DNA from: Planctomycetales bacterium
GTDB lineage: Bacteria; Planctomycetota; Planctomycetia; Pirellulales; Thermoguttaceae
Length of the DNA: 7,073 nt
Reading direction: 5' to 3'
Assembly: GCA_007127495.1 (NCBI GenBank)
Contig: SKZG01000352.1
Location: 1 to 7,073 of the forward strand
Shown: positions 5,661 through 7,073 of the stretch, one piece after another
Numbering within the stretch: position 1 is the stretch's first letter
Layout of the letters: each line of letters begins with the position of its first letter
The notes under the pieces: model-generated
What the model saw: only the letters and a program-made list of their open reading frames with translations
What the model was told of the DNA's origin: nothing
Databases searched by the model: none
Program-made: the position numbers and the translations under genes

Positions 5661-7073
5661 ATGATCGTTCTCGATGTCCAGCAAGTCTGTAAACATTTTG
5701 GGCCCGAACCGTTGCTTGACGGTGTAACGTTCCAGGTTCACCCCGGGGAGCGGATTGCGCTGGTCGGGCCGAATGGGTGCGGCAAATCGACTTTGCTGCG
5801 GATCATTGCCGGCAAGGAAGAGCCTGACGCCGGCGTCATCACGGTCCATCCGTCCGTCCATGCCGGATCGTTCGAGCAGCAGGTGCATTTGGCGGGCGCG
5901 AAACACGTGTATGAGGAGGCGAAATCGGCGCTGGCGGAACTGATCCACCTGGAGCGCGAGGCGGTGGCCGTTGCGGAGGCCATGGCCGACGCCACCGACG
6001 ACATGAACCGCCTGGCCGCGCGCTACGACCACCTGCAGCAGGAACTTGCACGGCGCGACGCCTACAACCTCGATCATAAGATCAAGCGAGTGCTGCGCGG
6101 TCTGGGTTTTTCGGAAGCCGCCTTCGGCCAGGCCGTCAACAGCCTCAGCGGCGGTGAGCAGAACCGGCTCATGTTGGCCAAGCTTCTGCTGGCCGAGCCC
6201 AACCTGATGCTGCTCGACGAACCGTCGAACCATCTCGATATCGAGGCGACGCAATGGCTTGAAGAGTTTCTTCTGGATAGCTCGGCAACGGTCATTGTGG
6301 TGAGCCACGACCGCTCGCTTCTGGACCGCGTTGTCACGCGCACCGTCGAACTGGTGCAGGGCACGGTGGACTCCTATGCCGGGAATTTCTCAGCCTACCG
6401 GCGCCAGAAACAAGAGCGGCTGAGCGTCGAGCGGCGCACTTACGAGAAACAACAAATCGAGATCGCCAAGACCGAGGATTTCATCCGCCGGAACGCGTAC
6501 GGCCAGAAACACGCCCAGGCGGAAGATCGTCGCAAGAAGCTCGAACGGATTGAAGCGGTTCCTGTGCCGCGTGAAATAACCACCCCCCCAATGGCATTTC
6601 CAGCGGCGTCGCGGTCCGGCGACGTAGTCCTTCGCGCGGAACGGCTCAGCAAAGGTTTTGGGGAGCCCTTGTTTCGCGAGGTGACATTTGACGTCGCGCG
6701 TGGCGAACGATGGGCCGTGCTCGGCCCCAATGGCTGCGGCAAGACCACGCTTCTGAAATGTCTCGTTGGTTTGATTGAACCCGACGGGGGACGCGCTTCG
6801 CTGGGCCATGGCGTGAAGCTTGGCTATTTCGACCAACATCTGCGGCAGTTGCATGACGAGGTGCAGGCTGTCGACGCCGTGCGGCCGCCCCATGGATCGA
6901 TCGATATCCAGACCCGGCGCAACCTGCTCGGGCGATTCGGACTAAGCGGAGACACCCAGCTCCAACCGGTCGGCAAGCTCAGCGGCGGCGAACGGTGCCG
7001 CGTGGCCCTCGCTCGCCTTTGCCTGACCGAGGCGAACCTGCTGGTGCTCGATGAACCGACGAACCATCTGGAC
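5661..7073 (+). CDS. ABC-F family ATPase, cut by the window end
   Basis: This is a tandem-ATPase ABC-F protein, a soluble family without membrane segments whose members act on the ribosome in translation or antibiotic protection. 471 codons are open to the last base with no stop. Domain 1 shows Walker A GPNGCGKST (36-44), signature LSGGEQ (162-167), Walker B LMLLDEP (182-188) and H-loop VSHD (214-217). Residues about 78-150 form a charged helical insertion in the place of the ABC-F arm. The inter-domain linker (about 245-305) is rich in Arg, Lys, Glu and Gln, as in the P-site tRNA interaction motif. Domain 2 shows GPNGCGKTT (355-363), LSGGER (440-445) and LLVLDEPTNHLD (460-471). Both catalytic glutamates, E187 and E465, are present. 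ATG 5661 starts directly before the first beta strand; no well-placed Shine-Dalgarno sequence exists. Subfamily (Uup, YheS, EttA or resistance type) cannot be settled here. Confidence 0.93.
   Translation, partial: MIVLDVQQVCKHFGPEPLLDGVTFQVHPGERIALVGPNGCGKSTLLRIIAGKEEPDAGVITVHPSVHAGSFEQQVHLAGAKHVYEEAKSALAELIHLEREAVAVAEAMADATDDMNRLAARYDHLQQELARRDAYNLDHKIKRVLRGLGFSEAAFGQAVNSLSGGEQNRLMLAKLLLAEPNLMLLDEPSNHLDIEATQWLEEFLLDSSATVIVVSHDRSLLDRVVTRTVELVQGTVDSYAGNFSAYRRQKQERLSVERRTYEKQQIEIAKTEDFIRRNAYGQKHAQAEDRRKKLERIEAVPVPREITTPPMAFPAASRSGDVVLRAERLSKGFGEPLFREVTFDVARGERWAVLGPNGCGKTTLLKCLVGLIEPDGGRASLGHGVKLGYFDQHLRQLHDEVQAVDAVRPPHGSIDIQTRRNLLGRFGLSGDTQLQPVGKLSGGERCRVALARLCLTEANLLVLDEPTNHLD

Noticed and set aside
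5597..5692. TTG-started 31-codon frame overlapping the ABC-F start, as a leader peptide
   Set aside because: There is no properly placed ribosome binding site, a rare start codon is needed and it runs into the ABC-F coding region. It has no family match that I recognise.
5619..6308. 229-codon minus-strand frame
   Set aside because: It is antisense to the ABC-F gene, whose Walker A, signature and Walker B motifs are unmistakable in the plus frame. Long antisense frames are common in GC-rich coding DNA.
1..7073. A CRISPR array, tRNA, rRNA, insertion sequence, phage or defence system
   Set aside because: I saw no regularly spaced direct repeats, no tRNA-like cloverleaf, no transposase or integrase motif, and no nuclease or toxin pair outside the UvrC repair gene.

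Overview
The window looks like an ordinary chromosomal segment of a GC-rich planctomycete, probably of the Pirellulales or a relative. The best lineage marker is the minus-strand gene at 3065-5167. It joins an N-terminal membrane anchor, an alpha-helical region with motifs I recall from many planctomycete proteins (WERAFPHLTKGSD, WYERARPQL), and a C-terminal seven-repeat WD40 propeller. This assignment comes from recalled family knowledge, not from a search.

Layout, left to right. (1) 1-357 (+): the C-terminal end of valyl-tRNA synthetase, with its coiled-coil arm. (2) 384-572 (+): yacG, a 62-residue Cys4 zinc protein, 26 bases after valS and probably co-transcribed with it. (3) 602-1957 (-): a compact uvrC, convergent with yacG. 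It keeps both nuclease centres and the Fe-S cysteines, but lacks the usual domain between UVR and RNase H and the C-terminal HhH domain. (4) 1958-2119: a 162-base divergent promoter region. (5) 2120-2992 (+): an SMP-30/gluconolactonase-type six-bladed propeller enzyme with all four metal ligands. (6) 2993-3064: a short convergent gap with a hairpin that reaches into the end of the next gene. (7) 3065-5167 (-): the anchored WD40 protein. (8) 5168-5660: a 493-base divergent spacer holding a good promoter for the WD40 gene, several hairpins and no credible gene. (9) 5661 to the window end (+): the first 471 residues of an ABC-F ATPase, cut at the second Walker B motif.

The genes are mostly housekeeping: tRNA charging and translation (ValS, ABC-F), DNA topology (YacG on gyrase), nucleotide excision repair (UvrC), sugar-lactone metabolism (SMP-30) and a lineage-specific surface or periplasmic protein. 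Apart from valS-yacG they are not in operons and show no sign of forming one system. I found no phage, insertion sequence, CRISPR array, tRNA or rRNA. The observations most worth checking are the reduced UvrC architecture, the WD40 protein with its uncharacterised helical domain, and the hairpin-containing spacer before the ABC-F gene. I do not see a clear new multi-gene system.
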